IMG/VR virus record: IMGVR_UViG_3300037963_000862
Span: 1-36,550 of that record
Length of the DNA: 36,550 nt
Source of the DNA: a virus
Strand: one strand, 5' to 3'
The translations under genes were made by a program, and so were the position numbers. Positions 30,049-36,550 of the stretch are shown here, one piece after another. A model generated the notes under the pieces. That model was not told the origin of the DNA and did no database searches. It was given only the letters and a program-made list of their open reading frames with translations. The stretch's first letter is position 1. Each line of letters opens with the position of its first letter.

Positions 30049-30757
30049 GGTCACGGAGGACGTAGAACTAGGCCTGGTACCTGCATGGTCCTACTCGGCT
30101 TTAAAAACCTTCGAAACCTGCGCATACAGAACTTACATAGCTAAAGTAAAACGTATTAAAGAAGACTATGGTCCAGCCGCAGAACGCGGTACTCGGATAC
30201 ACGATGAGGCTGAAAGATTCGTAAGACACGAACTAGGTGACGAAGTACCCGATTCACTCAGAAAATTTTCACAAAATTTTTTGGAGCTAAAACAACTTTT
30301 TGCAGATGGAAAAGTCCAAACTGAAGGAGAATGGGGGTTTACCCTATCCTGGGAACCGACAGGTTGGATTTCTCCTGACACTTGGGCACGTGTAAAGTTA
30401 GACGCTCTAGTGTCAGAGACAGATACATCAGCTCGTGTTATAGATTACAAGACAGGTAAACAAGCAGGCAATGAGATCGCGCACAGTCAACAAGCATTGA
30501 TCTATGCCATAGCTACCTTCTTTATGTTCCCTGATTTAGAAATAGTAAACACAGAAATGTGGTATCTAGATCATGGAACTACGATGGAGCAAACGTATAC
30601 GCGAGATGAAGCTATGGTTTTTATGCCCAAGCTACATGAGCGAGCAGTTGCTATGACTACTGCGACTAAGTTCCCTCCAAATCCATCTACCTATAACTGT
30701 AGGTGGTGTTCCTTTGGCAAGGGACCAGAACCCCATTGTGAATGGGCTAGTTCTTAG
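29999..30757 (+). CDS. PD-(D/E)XK nuclease, RecB/Cas4-like, with probable iron-sulphur cluster, 252 aa
   Basis: Motifs in order: SALKTFETCAYRTY (first Cys about 41), GTRIHDEAE (about 64-72), VKLDALVS (about 133-140), VIDYKTGK (about 147-154, the D..K catalytic pair) and QQALIYA (about 164). A C-terminal CRWC with another Cys 11 residues later (about 233-247) follows. The Cys-4 layout is that of AddB/Cas4-type exonucleases with a 4Fe-4S cluster. Probably processes DNA ends in recombination. The start overlaps the helicase gene and has no clear ribosome binding site, so translation is likely coupled. Confidence 0.88.
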   Translation: MDNLTQPNRPDLISTVEVTEDVELGLVPAWSYSALKTFETCAYRTYIAKVKRIKEDYGPAAERGTRIHDEAERFVRHELGDEVPDSLRKFSQNFLELKQLFADGKVQTEGEWGFTLSWEPTGWISPDTWARVKLDALVSETDTSARVIDYKTGKQAGNEIAHSQQALIYAIATFFMFPDLEIVNTEMWYLDHGTTMEQTYTRDEAMVFMPKLHERAVAMTTATKFPPNPSTYNCRWCSFGKGPEPHCEWASS

Positions 30758-30779
30758 TTATAATAAAACATTACATATA

Positions 30780-30805
30780 GCGTTCACCCAATAAACACCG
30801 AACGC
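30780..30805. repeat. Short inverted repeat in the nuclease-helicase gap
   Basis: GCGTTC/GAACGC with a 14-nt loop in the 62-nt space before the SNF2-type gene. No T run. Weak hairpin, function unknown. Confidence 0.35.
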
Positions 30806-30819
30806 AATGGTGGAGAAAG

Positions 30820-32166
30820 ATGATTGATAATAATATACCTGCGCCTTACGCGCACCAAGAAGTTACTACTAACTTCATAGTCAAAACAAAAACATGTATG
30901 ATCACGTCCGACCCAGGTACGGGTAAGACACGTGCAGTACTAGACGCCCATGTTATACTTGGTGGTAAGACATTAGTCTTGGCGCCACTCTCTATATTAG
31001 AAGCGGCGTGGGGGGAGGACATACGTAAATTCCAACCCCATATAAAATATGGAGTAGCTTATGCAAAAAATCGTGCAAAAATATTTGAAGATGATACAAA
31101 CGAAATGGTCATCACTAATTTCGAAGCTGTCAACTTCTTACAAAAAAATCCACAGTATTGTAAGCAGTTCGATACAATCGTTATTGATGAGTTTACCGCT
31201 TTTAAAAATCGGGAAGCCAAACGTAGTAAAAATCTCAACAAAATTATCTCATATTTTACTAATAGGATTGCCATGTCTGGTACTCCTAATAGTAATACTA
31301 TTCTAGATATCTGGCATCCAGCGCTTCTCATTGATGGTGGGAAGCGACTGGGCACTAGGTTCTACGCCTTCAGACATCAAGCTTGTACGCCACGGTTCAA
31401 TGGTTTTGCTAACGAATGGATAGACAAACCAGGTATAGAAGAAGCCGTAGCTAACAAACTGTCAGATATATCTATACGTTACGCATTGTCAGACTGTATT
31501 GATTTACCAGATAAAATTGTACGTACAATCAACACAAAGCTAACACCTAACATACAAAAACAATACAAGACCCTAGCTGATGAGTCGGTCTTGTATACTA
31601 AATCAGGTACGGTCAATGCAATCAACGCTGCTGCTCGTGTCAAGAAGTTGCTTCAACTTGTAACGGGCGCAGTGTATGACGAAGACGGTGTAGTCCAGTT
31701 TGTACACCAAGAAAGATACGACATTGTTATGACACTTGTCGGACAACGGGCCCACAGCCTCGTAGCATTCAACTGGAAACACGAACGCGATGCACTAGTA
31801 GAACTAGCTAACAAAGAAGGCATTTCGTACGAGGTTATAGATGGTTCGGTACCTGCTGAACGAAGAAAAGATATAGTATCTAGATACCAAGCTGGGCATT
31901 TCAAAGTCCTGTTCTGTCACCCACAGTCAGCCGGCCACGGTCTTACACTGACAAAAGCTAACACAATCATATGGTGTTCACCTACATATAACGCTGAGCA
32001 CTACCAACAATTCAATCAGCGTATATACAGAGCAGGCCAAACACAAAAGACTGAGACAATTTTGATCCAAGCGAGAGGCACTTGGGAACCTGAGGTATAC
32101 AAAAAACTCAATACCAAGTTAGGCCGTATGGAAAACTTATTACATATCTTAAAGGAGGTATCATGA
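30820..32166 (+). CDS. SNF2-type DNA helicase/translocase, 448 aa
   Basis: Walker A SDPGTGKTR (about 29-37), TLVLAPLSILEAAW (motif Ia), VIDEFTAFKN (about 121-130; DEFT replaces the more usual DEAH/DEAD), MSGTP (about 152-156, motif III) and a C-terminal helicase domain with QFNQRIYRAGQTQ (motif VI, about 397-409). This is the short phage type of SNF2/RapA-like enzyme, without extra domains. It acts on double-stranded DNA, perhaps in recombination or in displacing proteins. Ribosome binding site GGAG; coupled to the next gene by ATGA. Confidence 0.9.
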   Translation: MIDNNIPAPYAHQEVTTNFIVKTKTCMITSDPGTGKTRAVLDAHVILGGKTLVLAPLSILEAAWGEDIRKFQPHIKYGVAYAKNRAKIFEDDTNEMVITNFEAVNFLQKNPQYCKQFDTIVIDEFTAFKNREAKRSKNLNKIISYFTNRIAMSGTPNSNTILDIWHPALLIDGGKRLGTRFYAFRHQACTPRFNGFANEWIDKPGIEEAVANKLSDISIRYALSDCIDLPDKIVRTINTKLTPNIQKQYKTLADESVLYTKSGTVNAINAAARVKKLLQLVTGAVYDEDGVVQFVHQERYDIVMTLVGQRAHSLVAFNWKHERDALVELANKEGISYEVIDGSVPAERRKDIVSRYQAGHFKVLFCHPQSAGHGLTLTKANTIIWCSPTYNAEHYQQFNQRIYRAGQTQKTETILIQARGTWEPEVYKKLNTKLGRMENLLHILKEVS

Positions 32167-32531
32167 AAAAACTAAACGATTTACTTGTAGAAGTGGCAAA
32201 GATAAGAGGCGAAATAAAAACTGTGCAAGCAGAAGAGAAGTCTCTTAAAAGCCAACAACGCGAGTTAGAAAGTCAAATATCTATTAGAATGCAAGAGCAA
32301 GGGCTCGATAAAATTTCTAATGATGTTTGTACAATCTCACTTAAAAATGAGATTGTGCCTACTGTAGAAGATTGGGATCAGCTACACGAGCACATAACAG
32401 ACACTGGTCAGTTTGAGCTCTTGCAAAAGCGTGTATCCGCAACCGCCTACAGAGAACTTATAGCAGCTGGTATGGACGTACCAGGTGTTAAAAGTACGGA
32501 GTTGACCAGAATTAATTTCAGGTCAACGTAA
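32163..32531 (+). CDS. Hypothetical coiled-coil protein, 122 aa
   Basis: A strong heptad coiled coil covers residues 1-48 (LVEVAKIRGEIKTVQAEEKS, then LKSQQRELESQISIRM). A small alpha/beta domain with a polar end follows. Such proteins often follow SNF2-type helicases in phages and may mediate oligomers or ssDNA work, but I cannot name the family. Ribosome binding site AAAGGAGGT. Confidence 0.72.
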   Translation: MKKLNDLLVEVAKIRGEIKTVQAEEKSLKSQQRELESQISIRMQEQGLDKISNDVCTISLKNEIVPTVEDWDQLHEHITDTGQFELLQKRVSATAYRELIAAGMDVPGVKSTELTRINFRST

Positions 32532-32566
32532 TATAAATATTAGATTAAAAAAGGAGAAGCTTCAAT

Positions 32567-33244
32567 ATGTCTAATGATATTAGTATAGTAACGAGTGAGG
32601 TGCCAGCTCACGTTAAAAAAGGCAGTAATCTCGGTAATGAGAATGTTACCGCAGAGCACTTATCTACCCCTCGTATAAAACAACTGCAACAGTTGTCTAA
32701 CGAGATAGATGAGAACCACAGTGAACACATTGAGGGCGTCAAGGTTGGCGACTTCATCAACACTGTAACCAAAGAAAACTACGGACAAGAGTTGTACGTA
32801 GTCAACACTCACTTCAAAGAAGAGTTTGTCGTATGGAGACAGCTTGAGAAAGGTGGTGGTCTTATAGGTACTTTCAACTCTAACGCAGAAGCATTAGAGC
32901 ACTTAGAGAACGAAGGTCTCAAAGTAGAAGACTATGACATCAACCGAACTCAGACTCACACTCTACTTAAAGTCGACGAAAAGACTGGAGAGATTGCTGA
33001 CATACCGTTCTTGTTTGATTGTTCAATATCCAAACTTAAAGTATCAAGAGAGTGGAATACTCAATTGATGAAGTTAGGTGGAGATAGGTTTGCTTCTTTA
33101 TGGAAGCTATCCTCTGTACAAACTGCAAACAAAGCAGGACAGAGATTTATGAACATATCTGTATCTAATGTAGGTTGGTTAAAAGAATCTGCATATGAGT
33201 TAGCTAAAACTTTCTACGAGAATACTTTCGCTAAAACTTCCTAG
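32567..33244 (+). CDS. Putative ssDNA-binding or recombination protein, 225 aa
   Basis: The segment TPRIKQLQQLSNEIDENHSEH (about 34-54), with YVVNTHFKEEFVVWRQ (about 77-92) and GGGLIGTFNSNAEALEHLEN after it, is a pattern I recall from phage replication proteins annotated as hypothetical or ssDNA-binding. The beta-rich centre and C-terminal QTANKAGQRFMNISVSNVGW fit an OB-like fold. It lies between helicase and nuclease genes. No zinc motif. Ribosome binding site AAGGAG 10 nt upstream. Assignment tentative. Confidence 0.72.
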   Translation: MSNDISIVTSEVPAHVKKGSNLGNENVTAEHLSTPRIKQLQQLSNEIDENHSEHIEGVKVGDFINTVTKENYGQELYVVNTHFKEEFVVWRQLEKGGGLIGTFNSNAEALEHLENEGLKVEDYDINRTQTHTLLKVDEKTGEIADIPFLFDCSISKLKVSREWNTQLMKLGGDRFASLWKLSSVQTANKAGQRFMNISVSNVGWLKESAYELAKTFYENTFAKTS

Positions 33245-33254
33245 GTGTAGAAGT

Positions 33255-33293
33255 GCGTACGGCTGCGACATAAACTGTCGTAGCCAAGTACGT
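33255..33293 (+). promoter_or_regulatory. Strong stem-loop before the VRR-NUC gene
   Basis: GGCTGCGACA and TGTCGTAGCC (one GU pair) with a 5-nt loop, extended outward by GCGTAC/GTACGT. A 16-bp interrupted stem in the short gap between two genes, without a T run. It may tune read-through or translation of the nuclease. Confidence 0.55.
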
Positions 33294-33309
33294 ATGTTAT
33301 ACTCTAGGA

Positions 33310-33720
33310 GTGCGTGAAAAGGAGTTCATAAATAAAGTGCACAAGCACTTGCCTAAGGAGATTTATCGTTGGAAGATAAACGATCCTTACCACGGCGGCG
33401 TTCCTGACACATATTACGCAGGTAGTACTGGCTTTTGTTTTATTGAATACAAATACCAAGACACACTACCAAGAAGAGATACTTCTAAAATACAAATACA
33501 TTTGTCTACACAACAACGACTCTGGTTAAAACAACAACACGATTTTAATATTCCCGTGTACGTTGTGCTAGGTTCGCAAGACCGTGTGTACACAACACAA
33601 GACTTTGATCTGCCCCACATTACATTAAAAGAATTTAAAAAGAAAAGCATATCGTTTACAGAATATATGCAAAACCTAACTAACATACTCATAGGAGGTA
33701 AAAATGACGGATTATGTTAA
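33310..33720 (+). CDS. VRR-NUC domain nuclease, 136 aa
   Basis: EKEFINKVHKHL (3-14), then GGVPDTYY (about 29-36), FIEYKYQD (about 45-52, catalytic E.K) and QRLWLKQ (about 68-74). This G.PD...E.K...Q order is that of stand-alone VRR-NUC nucleases (PD-(D/E)XK fold), which cut branched DNA. The frame begins with GTG at 33310, but the nearest AGGAG overlaps that codon; an in-frame GTG at 33337 has GGAG 12 nt upstream but would remove part of the domain. The start is therefore unsure. Confidence 0.85.
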   Translation: MREKEFINKVHKHLPKEIYRWKINDPYHGGVPDTYYAGSTGFCFIEYKYQDTLPRRDTSKIQIHLSTQQRLWLKQQHDFNIPVYVVLGSQDRVYTTQDFDLPHITLKEFKKKSISFTEYMQNLTNILIGGKNDGLC

Positions 33721-33967
33721 CTCACCACCCCACTATAATACTGGGAACATCGAATGCATTGACGCAATAGAAGAAAGTATGACACCTGAAGGTTTCAAAT
33801 GTTATTTAAAAGGTAACATTCAGAAGTACATTTGGCGTTATGAAAACAAAAAAGGACTCCAAGATGTGCTAAAAGCTGAATGGTACCTAAAAAGACTGAT
33901 AAAAACACTCGAAAAAGAAGAATCGTCAGCAGACGCACGTACAAGCCCGCCAGGAGCTTTTGGATAG
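33704..33967 (+). CDS. DUF3310 family protein, 87 aa
   Basis: NSPPHYNTG at the N-terminus (about 6-14), ECIDAIEE, LKGNIQKYIWRYENK (about 35-49) and KAEWYLKRL follow the DUF3310 pattern in the usual order. These small proteins are widespread in phage replication modules, and their role is not settled. An additional polar tail (SADARTSPPGAFG) ends the protein. Ribosome binding site AGGAGGT; overlaps the nuclease gene by 17 nt. A terminator follows, closing the rightward block. Confidence 0.9.
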   Translation: MTDYVNSPPHYNTGNIECIDAIEESMTPEGFKCYLKGNIQKYIWRYENKKGLQDVLKAEWYLKRLIKTLEKEESSADARTSPPGAFG

Positions 33968-33991
33968 TTTTGGACTTAAGGCCTTACTTAC

Positions 33992-34034
33992 CCTCACAAA
34001 ATGCGTTAGACGCGATTCTGTGAGGTCATTTTTT
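33992..34034 (+). terminator. Terminator of the rightward block
   Basis: CCTCACA/TGTGAGG with an inner GCGT/ACGC pair, followed by TCA and six T residues. It sits 24 nt after the last rightward gene and overlaps the end of the convergent HNH gene. Confidence 0.8.
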
Positions 34035-34271
34035 CCCAGAACGACGATTTCTGGGGAAAGAACGGTTTTTTGACCTATCTTGAAGAACTAAATTACTTTT
34101 TCTATGATTCATTGGGTTTCCGTCTACATGATGGATATCAATACGATCTCCTTTGCGCACTCTACCCTCTTTCAAAGCTTGACGTCTAACCTTATTTCTC
34201 ATTGCACGACGTTTCTTTTGTTCAGGCGACTTATGATAACGTTCGTATTCTTGTTTGTAGTTACGTGGCAT
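34026..34271 (-). CDS. HNH homing-type endonuclease, 81 aa
   Basis: A basic N-terminal half (RAMRNKVRRQALKEGRVRKGD) leads to DIHHVDGNPMNHRKSNLVLQ (about 45-64), the HNH motif with its catalytic His and the downstream Asn and His, and an Arg-rich tail. Small free-standing HNH genes of this type are common in phages as mobile endonucleases or packaging helpers. It begins directly at the stop of the adenylate cyclase gene (TAA then ATG, no gap), so it is co-transcribed and coupled with it. No ribosome binding site of its own is evident. Confidence 0.85.
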   Translation of the reverse strand: MPRNYKQEYERYHKSPEQKKRRAMRNKVRRQALKEGRVRKGDRIDIHHVDGNPMNHRKSNLVLQDRSKNRSFPRNRRSGKK

Positions 34272-36032
34272 TTATATAGTATACACCTTCAAAGCTTTTG
34301 CTTTGCCTTTTACTTTTATTTCTCGTACAAAGCTAGCTTCCACACCAGGTGGTAACTTTTTGTACGTACTTTCTCCAATCAGTATATCTACACCTGCTTC
34401 TTTAGTTGCACTCTCTAGTCGTGCAGCTGTATTAACTGCGTCTCCTATTGCTGAATAATCAAACCTGTTATCTGATCCCATGTTACCTACTACTGCTGGG
34501 CCAGTGTTTACACCGATACCAATAGCTATAGGCTCGGACAACTCTTTTTGCATCATTGCTATTCCTGTACGAATGTCTTGGGCACAGGCGACAGCACGTT
34601 GTTCATGTTCATCTAAATCTAGGGGGGAGTTAAAGATGGCCATACATGCGTCGCCTATGAACTTGTCAACCATACCACCATGAGCTTGTATACATTCAAC
34701 TTGTTCAGTTAATACTCTATTCATAATTTCTGTTACTTCTTCAGGCTCTAGCTTTTCGGACAGATTTGTGAACCCCCTGACGTCGGTGAACAAGAACGTA
34801 CAAGTTCTACGCTCTCCTCCTAACTTAAGTAACTCTGGGTTGTTTTGTAATCGTGCAACTTGCCTGGGGTCCAGGTAGTGCTCGAACTGTTTCTTTATCT
34901 GTTGTCTCAATTTATATTGTTCCCCAAACCTTAACCAGAACTCTTGTACTGATATAAGAGTCATTGATACCATACTATAACTAAAATCTATAAGTATATT
35001 ATTTCGTGCAAACCATACGGCAGCTGCACCAGATAACACATACATCCCAACGACTCCAACAATACTGCTGACCACGGGCAACGAACGAACTATAACTGTT
35101 AGTAATAATAGACACCCTACTAATATAAGTAATTCATATAGTAGACTTGCACCCGGTATTTGAGGCACATCTACAGTCAAGCTCTCAGCTACAGCAGCTT
35201 GTACTTCATGCGGATACAACAATCCTACTGGCGTAGCTATTTGGGGCATGATCCCTTTTGCACTCACACCCACAAACACAAACTTATCTTTTACATCTAA
35301 CTCTTGTAGAGTTGTTTTTGCTGTATCAGACCATGTAATCCATCGTCTGCCTATCTCATCTACTGGTATCTCTGCATAGTTAGGCAAAGTAAGTTCTACA
35401 ATCCCACCTTCCTGGCCCTTAATAATGTACGTATCTGACCCAGATATTATCTTCATAACTTCTATACCAAACGATGGGGTCCAACCATCTGGTGTTTGAA
35501 GTAACAAAGGCATCCTTCTAACAAGTTGATCTACATCAGTTCGTGCAGCTGCTAGCCCCTGAGAACTAGCTTGTGCAAGTTCGTACGTGTTTTCTACTAC
35601 ACCCCGTGCAGCAATACCTTGTACGGGAACTCCATCTCCTAGAATTACTGTGCCTGTAGTCGGTGGGTAGTTGTTACTGTCGTTTTCAAACATTGCAAGT
35701 ACGCTAGGCGTGCCCGCTAGTATGTTCGCAAAAGCTTTATCGCCACCAAATCTATCTTGTTGTGGAAAAGATATAACCCAACCCACACCCCAAGCACCTG
35801 CCTCCATAATATCTAAATGTATACGAGCAAGGTCCTGTCTAGGAAAAGGCCACCCGCCCATGCGCTCTACATCCTCTTCTGTTATATCTAACGTTACAAA
35901 GTTGCCTGAAGGTTCTGGTATCTGTACGAGAGCGTCAAATGTTTTTAACTTGAGTATCTCAAGTGCCTGCCAGTTGAATAATAAAGGTATGCATAAGATT
36001 GGTATGCTAAGTAACGAAATCCATTTCTTCAT
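34272..36032 (-). CDS. CHASE2-domain class III adenylate cyclase, 586 aa
   Basis: An N-terminal membrane segment (4-20) and a CHASE2 sensor domain (about 25-275: FDALVQIP, VTLDITEEDVERMGGWPFPR, then FVFVGVSAKGI) lie outside the membrane. Three membrane helices (about 290-370) and the catalytic domain (about 400-585) follow. The last has TFLFTDVRGFTNLSE (first metal Asp), DKFIGDACMAIF (second Asp and the adenine-selecting Lys) and FDYSAIGDAVNTAARLE (adenine Asp, transition-state Asn and Arg). All residues needed for ATP-to-cAMP conversion are present, so it is predicted to be active and ATP-specific. It overlaps the upstream gene by ATGA. A complete sensor cyclase is most unusual in a phage. 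Confidence 0.93.
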   Translation of the reverse strand: MKKWISLLSIPILCIPLLFNWQALEILKLKTFDALVQIPEPSGNFVTLDITEEDVERMGGWPFPRQDLARIHLDIMEAGAWGVGWVISFPQQDRFGGDKAFANILAGTPSVLAMFENDSNNYPPTTGTVILGDGVPVQGIAARGVVENTYELAQASSQGLAAARTDVDQLVRRMPLLLQTPDGWTPSFGIEVMKIISGSDTYIIKGQEGGIVELTLPNYAEIPVDEIGRRWITWSDTAKTTLQELDVKDKFVFVGVSAKGIMPQIATPVGLLYPHEVQAAVAESLTVDVPQIPGASLLYELLILVGCLLLLTVIVRSLPVVSSIVGVVGMYVLSGAAAVWFARNNILIDFSYSMVSMTLISVQEFWLRFGEQYKLRQQIKKQFEHYLDPRQVARLQNNPELLKLGGERRTCTFLFTDVRGFTNLSEKLEPEEVTEIMNRVLTEQVECIQAHGGMVDKFIGDACMAIFNSPLDLDEHEQRAVACAQDIRTGIAMMQKELSEPIAIGIGVNTGPAVVGNMGSDNRFDYSAIGDAVNTAARLESATKEAGVDILIGESTYKKLPPGVEASFVREIKVKGKAKALKVYTI

Positions 36033-36550
36033 CCTGACCCCTGTGTGATTGTAATAGTGGAGTTGCCCCCACCGTTTACTACAATCTGTTGATATTTACC
36101 GTCCTGTATTAATATTATAGTGTACCCCTGTGACGCATCTACGGTCAACTGAGCATTCTGCACAACCTTTCTTTGAAACGCTATTGCATCTCCCTGTAGC
36201 AATGTAACTATCTGTGTCTCTAAGTCCTGTCCTATTTCTGTACCTTGTACCAATGTGCCTGTGGATAAGTTGTCCGAATCAAGTTGGTCTATCTCTTCTA
36301 TAATCGCTAATAAGTCTTCAAAAAAGTTTACATCTAAAAAGTTTATATCTAATTCAGTAAACTCTAGTGCGTCTTCAGCTAGGTAGTCCTGCTCTAGTTC
36401 ATTAAACTCTAAATAATCTATGTCTAGTATTGCCCCGCTATCTGCTACGGACGCTGTGGATGTTTCTGTGGATAAGTTTTCTTCGTCTGGTGGGCTAACA
36501 ATTAACATGTTATCTATGACATCTAAAGTAAGGTCTAAAATAACAGGTGT
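36029..36550 (-). CDS. Acidic protein of unknown function, 5' end beyond window
   Basis: The frame is open to the right edge (174 codons including the stop are visible), so the N-terminus is missing; the ATG at 36508 is probably internal. The visible part is strongly acidic in the first 110 residues, with repeated LEF/LDF-type blocks (DYLEFNELEQDYLAEDALEF), then a beta-rich end with a Gly/Ser/Thr tail (GGGNSTITITQGSG). CHASE2-cyclase genes in bacteria are often paired with FecR-domain proteins and this could be such a partner, but I see no clear FecR motif. It is coupled to the cyclase gene (ATGA). Confidence 0.75.
   Translation of the reverse strand, partial: TPVILDLTLDVIDNMLIVSPPDEENLSTETSTASVADSGAILDIDYLEFNELEQDYLAEDALEFTELDINFLDVNFFEDLLAIIEEIDQLDSDNLSTGTLVQGTEIGQDLETQIVTLLQGDAIAFQRKVVQNAQLTVDASQGYTIILIQDGKYQQIVVNGGGNSTITITQGSG

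Noticed and set aside
33992-34025. Hairpin as terminator for the leftward cyclase operon
   Set aside because: The stem could form on either strand, but only the plus strand has the following T run, so it was assigned to the rightward block.
36260-36475. Second origin at the right edge based on two exact DnaA boxes
   Set aside because: Both lie in a coding frame and encode the same small peptide motif (Asn-Leu-Ser-Thr), so protein sequence can explain them. There is no AT-rich run beside them.
1-36550. Window as a complete circular genome
   Set aside because: Joining base 36550 to base 1 on the minus strand does not continue the left-edge frame into the right-edge frame: the joined frame stops after about 13 codons. 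Both edge genes are cut, so the window is treated as part of a larger genome.

Overview
The window is a single stretch of a tailed double-stranded DNA phage genome, AT-rich by eye and with almost no spare DNA. It most resembles marine, probably podovirus-like phages sampled by metagenomics. The pointers are an N4-gp56-type major capsid protein, a P22-like portal, a family A DNA polymerase, a PrimPol-helicase, an AAA+/VWA-like pair and a zonally packed set of tiny marine-phage basic proteins. The host is unknown; a phage CsrA homologue weakly suggests a CsrA-using bacterium, for example a gammaproteobacterium. Both window edges cut open reading frames, so this is part of a larger genome.

Layout. 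(1) 13745 to 1, minus strand: the virion module. In transcription order it has a terminase small subunit-like gene, a cassette of tiny Lys/Arg-rich proteins, terminase large subunit, portal, scaffold-like protein, major capsid protein, a head/neck gene with a SAP/HeH-like end, two adaptor-like proteins, a GNAT-like protein, two Ala/Gln-rich putative ejection proteins and a large virion protein that runs off the left edge. (2) 13746-13993: divergent intergenic region with two DnaA-box-like sites next to an AT-rich run. (3) 13994-17253, plus strand: very small genes separated by many stem-loops. At least six share a tiny hairpin with a TCC or ACC-like loop, mostly 50-57 nt before the next start codon. 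(4) 17231-24427, plus strand: tightly overlapped middle genes, including an AAA+ MoxR-type ATPase and its metallopeptidase/VWA-like partner, small membrane proteins and several zinc-ribbon proteins. (5) 24428-24699: a gene-free stretch full of inverted repeats, followed by one minus-strand virion-like gene with its own sigma70-type promoter. (6) 25207-33967, plus strand: replication and recombination genes: DNA polymerase A, CsrA, PrimPol/SF3 helicase, PD-(D/E)XK nuclease, SNF2-type helicase, a possible ssDNA-binding protein, VRR-NUC nuclease and a DUF3310 protein. (7) 36550 to 34026, minus strand: an operon of an acidic protein of unknown function, a CHASE2-sensor class III adenylate cyclase and an HNH endonuclease.

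How it fits together. The plus block would take over the cell and copy the genome, and the minus block would build and fill the capsid. Gene content and relative order (AAA+ then VWA, PolA, and terminase-portal-scaffold-capsid-small ejected proteins-giant protein) recall N4-like phages (Schitoviridae). The hairpins at the head of the plus block look like N4 virion-RNA-polymerase promoters. The clearest candidates for undescribed biology are that hairpin family, the CsrA plus adenylate cyclase pair (two global host regulators on one phage), the structured 24.4-24.7 kb region, and the cassette of basic proteins between the terminase genes. No lysis gene, RNA polymerase, integrase, tRNA or CRISPR array could be recognised inside the window.
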